A stretch of 64,000 bases of DNA from Antarctobacter sediminis. GTDB taxonomy: Bacteria > Pseudomonadota > Alphaproteobacteria > Rhodobacterales > Rhodobacteraceae. Below, one piece after another: positions 43,032 through 51,033 of this stretch (position 1 is its first letter; each line of letters opens with the position of its first letter). Under the pieces are notes generated by a model. The model ran no database searches. It was not told the DNA's origin and saw nothing but the letters and a program-made list of their open reading frames with translations. Where the stretch lies: positions 806,001 through 870,000 of the forward strand of contig NZ_JAHUZG010000002.1 of the NCBI RefSeq assembly GCF_019218285.1. Reading direction: 5' to 3'. A program made the translations under genes and the position numbers.

Positions 43032-45113
43032 ATGTCCGCCCCCAAGGCACCGCTCATTTCGGATGAAGAAGGCCTGCTCTTCCGGCTTTTGCGTCAGCTT
43101 GACGTAGCGCCGGACGTGTCGTCGCAGCGCGCCATCGCATCCGCGCTGGGTGTGTCTCTGGGTCGGTTGAACGGGCAGCTCAGGGCAGCCGTCGAGGCCG
43201 GGTTCATCTCGATCAGCGAACGCGAGGGGCCGGACCGGCGCCAGAGGTTCGCCTATGCGCTGACCGCCCGCGGGGCGGCCGAGAAGAACCGGCTGACTGA
43301 CCGGTTTCTTGCCCGGAAATTCGCGGAATACGACGCGCTTCACGCCGAACTGACAGGCACCACCAGCAACCTGGTTCCCATTAAGCACAGGACCGAATTG
43401 ATGCAGAACAACCTTGCCCCCATCCCCGAGCTTTACGTTTCGTACGACAGTGCGCAGAAGCTGAAGGTCGAAGCCGCCGATCTGACCAGCCATGACCTGA
43501 CGCCGCGCCAGATCTGTGACCTGGAACTGCTGATGAATGGCGGTTTCAACCCGCTCAAGGGCTTTCTGGGCGAAGAAGACTACAACGGCGTCGTCGAAAA
43601 CATGCGCCTGGCGGACGGCACCCTGTGGCCGATGCCGATCACGCTGGACGTGAAAAAGGACTTCGCCGACAGCATCGAAATCGGTCAGGACATCGCGCTG
43701 CGCGATCAGGAAGGCGTGATCCTCGGCACCATGACCGTCACCGACAAATACGTGCCGAACAAGTCGCGCGAGGCCGAAAAGGTCTTTGGCGCCGACGATC
43801 TGGCGCATCCGGCCGTCAACTATCTGCACAACACCGCGGGCGAAGTTTACCTGGGCGGCCCCGTCACCGGCATTCAGCAACCCGTGCACTATGATTTCCG
43901 CGCCCGCCGCGACACGCCGAACGAACTGCGCGCCTATTTCCGCAAGCTGGGCTGGCGCCGCGTCGTGGCCTTCCAGACCCGCAACCCGCTGCACCGCGCG
44001 CACCAGGAACTGACTTTCCGCGCCGCCAAGGACGCGCAGGCCAACCTGCTGATCCATCCCGTCGTCGGCATGACCAAGCCGGGCGACGTCGATCACTTTA
44101 CCCGCGTGCGCTGCTACGAGGCGGTTCTGGACAAATACCCGGCATCGACCACCACCATGTCGCTGCTGCCATTGGCCATGCGCATGGCGGGCCCCCGCGA
44201 AGCGGTCTGGCACGGCCTGATCCGCAAGAACTATGGCTGCACGCATATCATCGTCGGCCGCGACCACGCCGGCCCCGGCAAGAACTCGGCCGGTGAGGAT
44301 TTCTACGGCCCCTACGATGCGCAGGACCTCTTCCGCGAGCACGCCGAGGAAATGGGCATCGAAATGGTCGACTTCAAACACATGGTCTATGTGCAGGAGC
44401 GCGCCCAGTACGAACCCGCCGACGAGATCGAGGACAAGGACAACGTCACGATCCTGAACATCTCGGGCACAGAACTGCGCCGCCGTCTGGCCGAAGGCTT
44501 GGAAATTCCCGAGTGGTTCTCCTTCCCCGAGGTCGTCAAGGAACTGCGCCGCACCAAACCGCCGCGGTCCAAGCAGGGCTTTACCGTTTTCTTCACCGGC
44601 CTGTCGGGTTCGGGCAAGTCGACGATCGCCAACGCGCTGATGGTCAAGCTGATGGAAATGGGTGGCCGCCCTGTGACGCTCTTGGACGGTGACGTGGTGC
44701 GCAAACACCTGTCGTCGGAACTGGGCTTTTCGAAAGAGCACCGCGACATCAACATCAAGCGGATCGGTTACGTCGCCTCCGAGATCACCAAGAACGGCGG
44801 TATCGCGATCTGCGCGCCCATCGCGCCCTACACCGCGACCCGTCGTGCCGTGCGCGAGATGATCGAGGAATATGGTGCCTTCTGCGAAGTGCATGTCGCC
44901 ACCTCGCTGGAAGAATGCGAACGCCGCGACCGCAAAGGCCTGTACAAGCTGGCGCGCGAAGGCAAAATCAAGGAGTTCACCGGGATTTCGGATCCCTATG
45001 AAACCCCCGAAAATGCCGAACTGGTCGTGGAAACCGAAAACGTGGATGTGGACAACTGCGCCCACCAGGTGATCCTCAAGCTGGAAAGCATGGGCCTGAT
45101 CGCCGCGCAATAA
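43032..45113 (+). CDS. winged-helix/MarR-like domain fused to bifunctional ATP sulfurylase/APS kinase
   Basis: One uninterrupted 693-codon frame. Residues 1-106 form a winged helix of the EPS-associated MarR type (SLGRLNGQLRAAVEAGFISI, ending RGAAEKNRLTDRFLARKFAEY), then a linker to about 123. Residues 124-693 are a complete Sat-CysC: ATP sulfurylase (start MQNNLAPIPELYVSY, with TRNPLHRAHQ at about 316) and APS kinase with P-loop GLSGSGKST at about 523 and LDGDVVRKHL. It activates sulfate to PAPS. Normally the two modules are separate genes. An internal ATG at 43401, with AGGA eight nt upstream, could start the enzyme alone. A single-base indel could also have fused them. Adjacent terminator follows. 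Confidence 0.9.
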   Translation: MSAPKAPLISDEEGLLFRLLRQLDVAPDVSSQRAIASALGVSLGRLNGQLRAAVEAGFISISEREGPDRRQRFAYALTARGAAEKNRLTDRFLARKFAEYDALHAELTGTTSNLVPIKHRTELMQNNLAPIPELYVSYDSAQKLKVEAADLTSHDLTPRQICDLELLMNGGFNPLKGFLGEEDYNGVVENMRLADGTLWPMPITLDVKKDFADSIEIGQDIALRDQEGVILGTMTVTDKYVPNKSREAEKVFGADDLAHPAVNYLHNTAGEVYLGGPVTGIQQPVHYDFRARRDTPNELRAYFRKLGWRRVVAFQTRNPLHRAHQELTFRAAKDAQANLLIHPVVGMTKPGDVDHFTRVRCYEAVLDKYPASTTTMSLLPLAMRMAGPREAVWHGLIRKNYGCTHIIVGRDHAGPGKNSAGEDFYGPYDAQDLFREHAEEMGIEMVDFKHMVYVQERAQYEPADEIEDKDNVTILNISGTELRRRLAEGLEIPEWFSFPEVVKELRRTKPPRSKQGFTVFFTGLSGSGKSTIANALMVKLMEMGGRPVTLLDGDVVRKHLSSELGFSKEHRDINIKRIGYVASEITKNGGIAICAPIAPYTATRRAVREMIEEYGAFCEVHVATSLEECERRDRKGLYKLAREGKIKEFTGISDPYETPENAELVVETENVDVDNCAHQVILKLESMGLIAAQ

Positions 45114-45136
45114 GCCGCGCCCCTGCAAGTAACGAC

Positions 45137-45166
45137 AAAGCCCGGCGCCGTTGCGCCGGGCTTTTT
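45137..45166 (+). terminator. rho-independent terminator after the Sat-CysC gene
   Basis: Ten-bp stem AGCCCGGCGC/GCGCCGGGCT with loop CGTT, then TTTTT; it lies 26 nt after the stop and 18 nt before the convergent peptidase gene stop. Confidence 0.88.
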
Positions 45167-45183
45167 CCGTTCTGCCAGAGCCG

Positions 45184-46410
45184 TCAGGGGATCAATCGCC
45201 CCCGGCCCGCGTGACCCAGCCGCCCCGTGCCCTTCAGCGGGCCAAAGCGCATATCCAGACCGTAGGGTTCCTTCGCCTGCGCGAATTTCACCAGATTGGT
45301 GAGGTCGCCGCGCAACTCTTCGAACAGGTTCTCGAAGTCGGTCAGCTTCATGCCATAGACGGTCTCGAAAGCGGTTTCCCAATCGTCATGCTCGCCGGCG
45401 GCACGCCAGAAGGCCGCCATGCGCTCCTCTCCATAGCGCAGCGCCAGCACCGCCGCCGCAAGGTTCGAAGCCGAGTATTCGCCGCCCGTGCGGACCGATT
45501 GTTTCTTGCGGATATAGTCAAGCGGCACCGCTTCTTCGGCATCGCGTGACCGCAGCGACACCAGCATCGGTACAGAAACCTCGCGCGTGGGTCCGCCGCG
45601 CGACTTGATCTGAGCGAGGTAGGCGCTCCCCTCGACCATCCAGCCCGGCCCCATCCGGCGACGGCCGGTTTCGTCGTAGGGCACCTTGTCATAGGTCATC
45701 TCGCGTTGAACGTGATGCATGTATTCATGCAGCATCACGTATTGATACCGCCCCTGCCAGATCTCGTAGCTGGTGATGCTGTCCTGATGTTCGGCGGGCA
45801 TGCACAGCGCGATGCGGTTGCGATAGGCGCTGCCCATGACCCGCTCGACCCCGATGCAGAGATCCTCGGCGGTGTCCCGCGCCGCACTTGGCGACAGATC
45901 GGGAATGCCGGGCACCGGCTCCAGCAGCAGTTCTTCAAGATCCTGCGGGTTAAAGGCCACCACAAGCACCGGCTTGCTGGCCGTGGTGATCCCCCATTCT
46001 TGCGCGAACATCAGGCGGGCGTCCTCGTAAGACCGCTGGATATAGCCGCGAAGCTCCTGCGAAACATCCGGCTTTGTCAGGATCACCGGCGGTTCGGCAG
46101 AAGGCATAAGCGCCGCCGCTTCTGGCGCATAGCCGCCGATTTCGCGGCACCAACCCACCGCGGCGCGTTCTGAAAAATCGGGCAAACCGTCAAAGATCGC
46201 GTGAACATCTTCTCCGACCAGGCCATGGACGAACTCTGCCAACGCCTGCCGCGTGCGCGAACCGCTGACGCCGTCGGCCTCGCCCGGATCAAGCCCGAGA
46301 GTGGCCAGTTGCCGCTGGACGCAGGTCACATGCCTGTCCGAGGCATCGGCGGCCCCGGCGGTCGCGCCGACACAAAGGGCAATGGTGCAAACCAATTTCC
46401 TGATCGTCAT
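45184..46410 (-). CDS. secreted PG-binding gluzincin-like metallopeptidase, paralogue 1
   Basis: A 408-aa protein with a signal peptide (TIALCVGATAGAADA), an N-terminal peptidoglycan-binding-like segment (CVQRQLATLGLDPGEADGVSG, SRTRQALAEF, residues 30-60) and a zinc motif HEYMHH (228-233) followed 27 residues later by a Glu in GPGWMVEGSA (Glu260), the arrangement of gluzincins. The rest is unrecognised. It has the same length and layout as the gene at 46483-47706 and clearly arose by duplication. An inverted repeat overlaps its ribosome-binding site. Peptidase activity is predicted from motifs, not shown; a cell-wall or surface-protein substrate is plausible. Confidence 0.75.
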   Translation of the reverse strand: MTIRKLVCTIALCVGATAGAADASDRHVTCVQRQLATLGLDPGEADGVSGSRTRQALAEFVHGLVGEDVHAIFDGLPDFSERAAVGWCREIGGYAPEAAALMPSAEPPVILTKPDVSQELRGYIQRSYEDARLMFAQEWGITTASKPVLVVAFNPQDLEELLLEPVPGIPDLSPSAARDTAEDLCIGVERVMGSAYRNRIALCMPAEHQDSITSYEIWQGRYQYVMLHEYMHHVQREMTYDKVPYDETGRRRMGPGWMVEGSAYLAQIKSRGGPTREVSVPMLVSLRSRDAEEAVPLDYIRKKQSVRTGGEYSASNLAAAVLALRYGEERMAAFWRAAGEHDDWETAFETVYGMKLTDFENLFEELRGDLTNLVKFAQAKEPYGLDMRFGPLKGTGRLGHAGRGRLIP

Positions 46411-46422
46411 GGTATCAGTCCC

Positions 46423-46442
46423 TTGATGCTCTCTGGCATCAA
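46423..46442 (-). promoter_or_regulatory. hairpin/operator overlapping the ribosome-binding site of paralogue 1
   Basis: A perfect 7-bp inverted repeat, TTGATGC-N6-GCATCAA, ends at the AAGGGA Shine-Dalgarno of the gene starting at 46410. It could be a repressor site or an RNA hairpin that gates translation. Confidence 0.4.
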
Positions 46443-46482
46443 TTTAGGGGCAGCAGGACATATTCAACAAGTCAGGGGATTC

Positions 46483-47706
46483 CTACCTCTCGGCCCCTGC
46501 CGCCCCCAGTTCGGCCTCGGTCAGAGGGCGGTGGGCAAGGATCTGATCGCCATTCATGTCGCGATCCGCAAGGAATTCCCGCTGCGCCATCTGATCGTCC
46601 CGCAACGTGGGATAAAGCGCCTCGAATTCTTCGACCGACAGACCATAGACCTGCTGAAAGGCGGTGAACCAATTGTCGGTCTCACCCACCGCGCGCCAGA
46701 ATCGGAAAAGGGTTTCCTCGCCAAACCTTTCGACCAGCATGGCCACCGCATAGGCAGAGACATCATAGGCGTCGGCGGTACGCACCTCGCCCGCCAAACG
46801 AATCTGCCGGAGGGTCAGGGCCGAACGCGCCGCCTGTTGGCGCATCAGATGCAGGCCCGGCTCCAGCCGGCCAAAGCGTTCTGCCATAAAGACCTGTTCG
46901 ATCACCTGCGCGGTGCCCTCGACCATCCAGGCAGGCCCCATGCGCGGACGCACCGCATCCGGGTTGTGAACCCATCGCGCCACCTTGTCATAGCTGTATT
47001 CGCGCTGGGCGTGATGGACGACCTCATGGGTCATCGTGACCGACAGCACCATGCGATACAGATCGCCCAGTGCGGGTTCTTTCAGCGCCAGAACCGTACC
47101 ACAAAAGGACAGTCCATCCCGAGAGGCGCTTGCACCCAGACCGAATTCGGTCTCGCAATCGCGGCGACCACGCGCGCGGACATCAGCCCAGCTTTGCAGC
47201 CGCATTGTCCCCGCCTGCGTCACCAGACGATGCCATGGCTCGACCTCGGTCGCGACGATGATCTTGACCTGACTGGCCAACTCGACGCCATAGCGACGCT
47301 TGAGAAAAGCCTCTGCCTCCAAAAAGGCGGTGCGGACATGTTCGGCAATCTCAGGGTGAACGCCAGGACCCACAAGGATCTGCGGCGGGACGCGCGAGGG
47401 CATGAGCGCAGCGGCCCTGTCGTCGCTCAGGCCGATCTCGCGGCACCATCCGACCGAAGCGCGATTGTCAAACGGCGGCAGCGTATCAAAAACGGCGCGG
47501 TCCGTTTCGTTCTGTGTGTCCAGGTAGGCGCGCAGGGCTGCGCGGGTGCGCGGGCCGCTTTGCCCATCCATGGGACCGGGGTCAAACCCCAGCGCGGCAA
47601 GTTGCCCCTGAACACAGGCCACATGCGGGTCACCCGCCGCGTCGGCCCGCAAGGCGCCAAGGCTGAACAACAGCCCCGCCATCAGAGTAAACGTCCATCC
47701 GTGCAT
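46483..47706 (-). CDS. secreted PG-binding gluzincin-like metallopeptidase, paralogue 2
   Basis: A 407-aa secreted paralogue. Signal peptide (LMAGLLFSLGALRADA), PG-binding-like repeat (CVQGQLAALGFDPGPMDGQSG, PRTRAALRAY), a shared SVGWCREIG segment near residue 90, and zinc motif HEVVHH (227-232) with Glu263 in GPAWMVEGTA. ATG 47706 follows GGAG with six-nt spacing; the frame extends upstream of it but without conserved residues. It begins 72 nt before paralogue 1's region, so both may be one transcript. Same uncertainty about substrate as paralogue 1. Confidence 0.75.
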   Translation of the reverse strand: MHGWTFTLMAGLLFSLGALRADAAGDPHVACVQGQLAALGFDPGPMDGQSGPRTRAALRAYLDTQNETDRAVFDTLPPFDNRASVGWCREIGLSDDRAAALMPSRVPPQILVGPGVHPEIAEHVRTAFLEAEAFLKRRYGVELASQVKIIVATEVEPWHRLVTQAGTMRLQSWADVRARGRRDCETEFGLGASASRDGLSFCGTVLALKEPALGDLYRMVLSVTMTHEVVHHAQREYSYDKVARWVHNPDAVRPRMGPAWMVEGTAQVIEQVFMAERFGRLEPGLHLMRQQAARSALTLRQIRLAGEVRTADAYDVSAYAVAMLVERFGEETLFRFWRAVGETDNWFTAFQQVYGLSVEEFEALYPTLRDDQMAQREFLADRDMNGDQILAHRPLTEAELGAAGAER

Positions 47707-47940
47707 CGGCGGCTCCGATCCTGTGACCCGACGTGCAGGCAATGACGCCTGCACGCGGGCAACCTGTCAAGCCTGCGACATGGCGGGCCAAGGCTCCGAA
47801 CAAGGCCGATCCGGACAAGCCCCTGTCCTGTCAGGATTCCTGTTCCCTGACAAAAAAGTGACGCCGCCGGGGGCCATCTGCTACACTAAATCTGACCCAT
47901 CGCGGGTTGAGAGAGCCTTAACGTTTCGACGCGCTAGATT

Positions 47941-49167
47941 GTGATGATGATTCCCGGTCGCCTTCTTCCTCTTGCGGCGCTGCTTCTGGGTGCCGCCCCG
48001 GCCTTTGCCACCACGCTCGATTGCTCGACCGTGCAAGGGGTCGTGCATACCGCGCCCGCCTATGTCACCGTGAACCTGCAACAGGGCGAAACGCTGAACA
48101 TTTCGACGCCGGATGGCGGCACCTTGGCCGTGTCGATCGAATTCGGCGGACAGGGCGGCAAGGATGACAGCATCTGCAACCCGGCCTTTGATGGCACGTC
48201 CTGCGACGGGTTCAGCCATCAGGCACAGTTGACCGGCGATTACGGGGTCGAAGCATTTGCACAGGCGGGCAACACCTTCACCCTGTCCTGCGGCGGCGGC
48301 GGCGGCGGTGGCGGCGGGGCTGCGGCAACCGGCGTTCAAGGGGCGCAAGGCACCGGCGCCTTTGTTTCGGCCAGCAGCTCAATCGGCTTTGTAGGATCGG
48401 CAATCAACGGCTCTCTTGCCGGTGCCGCCCCCGCAACCGTCACACGCAACGGCCTGTTTCTGTCCACGCTGGGCGCGGACTCGGGCGTGACCGGCTGGGC
48501 CGCCCTGCAAGGCCGTCAGTTTGACGGCGACGTGGACGGCAGCGCGCGGGAACTGACCTTTGGCATGGATTTCGAGGCTGGCGCAGCCACCCGCCTTGGC
48601 CTGTTCGTCTCGATCGGGAAATCCGACCTGGACATCTCGGGGGTCTCTGTCGACAGCGATGCGATCAGCTTTGGCCCGTATTTCAAGACCCAACTCGGCG
48701 ACCGCTATTCCGTGACCGGCTATGCGCTGTTTGCGCGCCCCGATTATGATGTCGGCGGCATAACCTACCGGGCAGAGCGTCGCACGGCGGGCCTGACCGC
48801 GAACGCCGATTACACCTGGGGCAGCGCCGATATCCGGTCATTCATCGGCCTGTCCGGATTTGCCGAGGATCACCCGGCTGCGGGCGGCCTGAGCGCGCGC
48901 AGGATCTCTGGGTTGACCGGGTCCATCGGCACGCGGGCCAGCTTTGACATCGGCACCTCGCTGACGCCCTACGTCAGCCTTGGCGCCGAGTATAATCGCT
49001 ATGACGACGGGCTTGGCACACGTGAGGATCACACCGGCCCCCGCATCGGCACCGGCTTTGCCTATGACGCTGGAAAGGGGCGGTTGACGCTGGACGTCGA
49101 TGGCGGTCGGCTTCTTGATGACACACGAGATCTGAAACTTCGGATGAACTACAATCTCAATTTCTGA
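47941..49167 (+). CDS. autotransporter-like outer-membrane protein with short passenger
   Basis: A 408-aa protein: signal peptide ending APAFA (residue 23), a passenger-like region of about 110 residues with four Cys (28, 79, 88, 117), a nine-Gly linker (118-126), and a C-terminal barrel of about 260 residues rich in alternating beta strands that ends in Phe (YNLNF), the usual outer-membrane signature. No cleavage site was identified. It is divergent from the tandem peptidases. No named family was recognised, and no exact transporter-domain motif was required for this call. Confidence 0.78.
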   Translation: MMMIPGRLLPLAALLLGAAPAFATTLDCSTVQGVVHTAPAYVTVNLQQGETLNISTPDGGTLAVSIEFGGQGGKDDSICNPAFDGTSCDGFSHQAQLTGDYGVEAFAQAGNTFTLSCGGGGGGGGGAAATGVQGAQGTGAFVSASSSIGFVGSAINGSLAGAAPATVTRNGLFLSTLGADSGVTGWAALQGRQFDGDVDGSARELTFGMDFEAGAATRLGLFVSIGKSDLDISGVSVDSDAISFGPYFKTQLGDRYSVTGYALFARPDYDVGGITYRAERRTAGLTANADYTWGSADIRSFIGLSGFAEDHPAAGGLSARRISGLTGSIGTRASFDIGTSLTPYVSLGAEYNRYDDGLGTREDHTGPRIGTGFAYDAGKGRLTLDVDGGRLLDDTRDLKLRMNYNLNF

Positions 49168-49219
49168 CTCCGCGCGCCCCATCATCACGCTGACCTCGAT
49201 CCCACCCCGATTCGGCGCA

Positions 49220-49840
49220 TTGCAAAACGTGCTGAACAGCCTGTTGGCCCAAGGCGCAGCACGGGTCGCGTTATGCCTGCCACGCCGTTACCGCCGATTT
49301 CCAGGGCCAGTCGCACCTCCTGCCCTGCCAGAGGGCGTCACCTTATTGTGGTCGGAAACGGATCACGGTCCGGCGACCAAGCTCTTGCCCGCATTGCAAG
49401 CCTACCCAGATCGCTCTTTGGTCTATTGCGACGATGATTGCCTCTATCACCCCGGCTGGCTGAAGGCGCTTTGCGCCGCGAACCGAAAGGGCGAGGCAAC
49501 AGCCGCCTCCGGCTGGTCCGTCAAGCGGCTGCAGCGGCAGGGGGCAAAACCACCATTCACGGACATCGCGCAGGGGTTTTCCGGCGTGTTGATACACCCC
49601 GGCATGATCGACCCGCGTGCGATTCCCGTCCCACCTCTGGCGATGACAGTGGATGACATCTGGCTTTCCGGAATGCGCGCCTTGACCGGCACGCCCCTAA
49701 GGCTGGCCCCGAAAGCCCGCGCGCTGGTCACACCGATGGACCAACCGTACCCCTTGCAAGACAGCGGCGACCGCGCGTCGGACAACGTGCGCACCGCAGA
49801 GTATCTGTGCAACAAATTTGGCCTTTGGCCACGCTGCTGA
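49220..49840 (+). CDS. glycosyltransferase-like protein, start uncertain
   Basis: Nucleotide-sugar-dependent glycosyltransferase-like fold. TTG 49220 is the only near-canonical start in frame, giving 206 aa with VYCDDDCLYHPGWL (DxD metal site), GFSGVLIHP, VDDIWLSG and a C-terminal tail ending GLWPRC. The frame is open back to 49148 and reads ARPIITLTSIPPRFGALQ before the TTG; ITLTSIPPRF is the usual N-terminal strand of this family, so the true protein is probably longer, using a non-canonical codon or a sequence error upstream. It overlaps the end of the autotransporter gene. Substrate unknown. Confidence 0.75.
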   Translation: MQNVLNSLLAQGAARVALCLPRRYRRFPGPVAPPALPEGVTLLWSETDHGPATKLLPALQAYPDRSLVYCDDDCLYHPGWLKALCAANRKGEATAASGWSVKRLQRQGAKPPFTDIAQGFSGVLIHPGMIDPRAIPVPPLAMTVDDIWLSGMRALTGTPLRLAPKARALVTPMDQPYPLQDSGDRASDNVRTAEYLCNKFGLWPRC

Positions 49841-49867
49841 GACCCGGGCCCAGCAGTGTCGGGCGGG

Positions 49868-49894
49868 GGGGGCAAAGCGCCCCCTTCCCGTTTT
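49868..49894. terminator. probable shared terminator between glycosyltransferase and DUF1150 genes
   Basis: A stem GGGGGC/GCCCCC (49868-49873 with 49879-49884) around AAAGC, followed by TTCCCGTTTT. The two genes converge here, so it may end both. Confidence 0.5.
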
Positions 49895-50123
49895 AGTGTA
49901 CCGTCACCGGCGCAAGGTCATTCTGACGCGCCAGCACAAAGGCCAGCGAACGATCCTTCACAAGGGCCAGCCGTTCGCCATCATCGGCACGATGGACGGC
50001 ATAAAGCGTATCCACATCCTCGACCTGACGGCGCAGCTCATCCGGCAGATCAGCCGTCTTCACCGAGCGGACATAGACGGTCCGCCCTTCGGAAAGTTTG
50101 TCAAAATCGTACTTGGCATGCAT
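49893..50123 (-). CDS. DUF1150 family protein
   Basis: A 76-aa protein of the small DUF1150 family of alphaproteobacteria: YDFDKLSEGRTVYVRSVKTADLPDELRRQ, then LYAVHRADDGERLALVKDRSLAFVLARQND, ending VTVH. Function unknown. It follows hsp20 with a 5-nt gap, so it is under the same heat-shock promoter, suggesting a stress-related role. Confidence 0.88.
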   Translation of the reverse strand: MHAKYDFDKLSEGRTVYVRSVKTADLPDELRRQVEDVDTLYAVHRADDGERLALVKDRSLAFVLARQNDLAPVTVH

Positions 50124-50128
50124 CGAAC

Positions 50129-50539
50129 TTACCCCTTCCTGATCTTGATTGTCTGCACCACGGTCTCGGGCCGGCTCATGGTCAGATCCACGTGCAGCAG
50201 CCCGTTTTCCATCGCAGCTTCGCCCACTTCGACACCATCCGCCAAAACAAATGAGCGCTGGAACTGACGCGAGGCAATGCCGCGATGAAGGAATATGCGG
50301 TCCGCACCATCATCGCGCTGACGGCCCCGGATCACCAACTGACGGTCTTCAACGGTGATCGACAGGTCGTCTTCGCAGAAACCGGCCACAGCAAGCGTGA
50401 TGCGATAGGAATGATCCGAAGTCTGTTCGATATTGAAAGGCGGATAGCCTTCCGATGTTTTCGCGGTGCGCTCAAGCAGGCGCTCCAACTGCTCGAACCC
50501 GAGCATATGGGGATAAGATCCCAAAGTCAGTTTGGTCAT
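50129..50539 (-). CDS. small heat-shock protein, Hsp20/IbpA type
   Basis: A 136-aa alpha-crystallin-domain chaperone that holds unfolding proteins for refolding. The N-terminus MTKLTLGSYPHMLGFEQLERLL and YPPFNIEQTSDHSYRITLAVAGF are typical of IbpA-type proteins; the crystallin domain spans about 40-125 and the C-terminal tail ends IKIRKG with the IxI motif. ATG 50539 is chosen because the longer frame lacks conserved residues. A sigma32-type promoter lies 64-92 nt upstream. Confidence 0.93.
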   Translation of the reverse strand: MTKLTLGSYPHMLGFEQLERLLERTAKTSEGYPPFNIEQTSDHSYRITLAVAGFCEDDLSITVEDRQLVIRGRQRDDGADRIFLHRGIASRQFQRSFVLADGVEVGEAAMENGLLHVDLTMSRPETVVQTIKIRKG

Positions 50540-50602
50540 CGACACGTCCTTTGCACAAGCGACCGTCCTCCGCGGTCCCATCTGGCAACCACAGCACCAG
50601 AA

Positions 50603-50631
50603 ATATGGGCACAGGGACCAATCCGCGCAAG
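50603..50631 (-). promoter_or_regulatory. RpoH (sigma32)-type heat-shock promoter for hsp20-DUF1150
   Basis: On the minus strand CCCTTGCG, 17 nt, then CCATAT (within GCCCATATTT). This fits the alphaproteobacterial RpoH consensus CNCTTGAA-N16/17-CCANAT closely. The transcript would have a leader of about 55 nt before ATG 50539. Confidence 0.7.
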
Positions 50632-50697
50632 GGGCTATGCGCAAGGCTTTCGAATCGCTATGTTTATGGTCCGTGCATCACTCAAGGGGACAGGTCC

Positions 50698-50922
50698 ATG
50701 AACGCGCCCACGGATATCGCCATGAAGAGCGAGGACGTCCTGCGTGTCGAGCTTGAGGTCTTTCGCCGCGAACACCGCGACCTCGACGAGGCGATCCACG
50801 CCCTGCAAGACACCGGCACCGCCGATCAACTGACCCTGCAACGGCTGAAAAAGAAAAAGCTGATGCTGAAGGACAAAATCGCCCTGATCGAAGACAGGCT
50901 TCTGCCCGATATCATCGCCTGA
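50698..50922 (+). CDS. DUF465 (YdcH-like) small coiled-coil protein
   Basis: A 74-aa protein, mostly helical: ELEVFRREHRDLDEAIHALQ, then TLQRLKKKKLMLKDKIALIEDRLLPDIIA. The RREHRDLDEAI and LKKKKL...KD motifs mark DUF465/YdcH. AAGGGGACAGG precedes ATG 50698. Its promoter shares the hsp20 intergenic region. Function unknown. Confidence 0.88.
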   Translation: MNAPTDIAMKSEDVLRVELEVFRREHRDLDEAIHALQDTGTADQLTLQRLKKKKLMLKDKIALIEDRLLPDIIA

Positions 50923-51033
50923 GCGCCGGAAATCCGCGTTTCTCGGTGAAAACCGCCCCCCATGGGCCGTTGCGGCCCATTGCACCCCCGCCCGCTTCGC
51001 CTATAACGAAAGCCTCGCAACGCGGAGGCACGG

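Noticed and set aside
42519-45128. Minus-strand open frame of about 869 codons opposite trxB end and Sat-CysC
   Set aside because: Antisense shadow of a GC-rich conserved gene, no recognisable domain, composition not protein-like.
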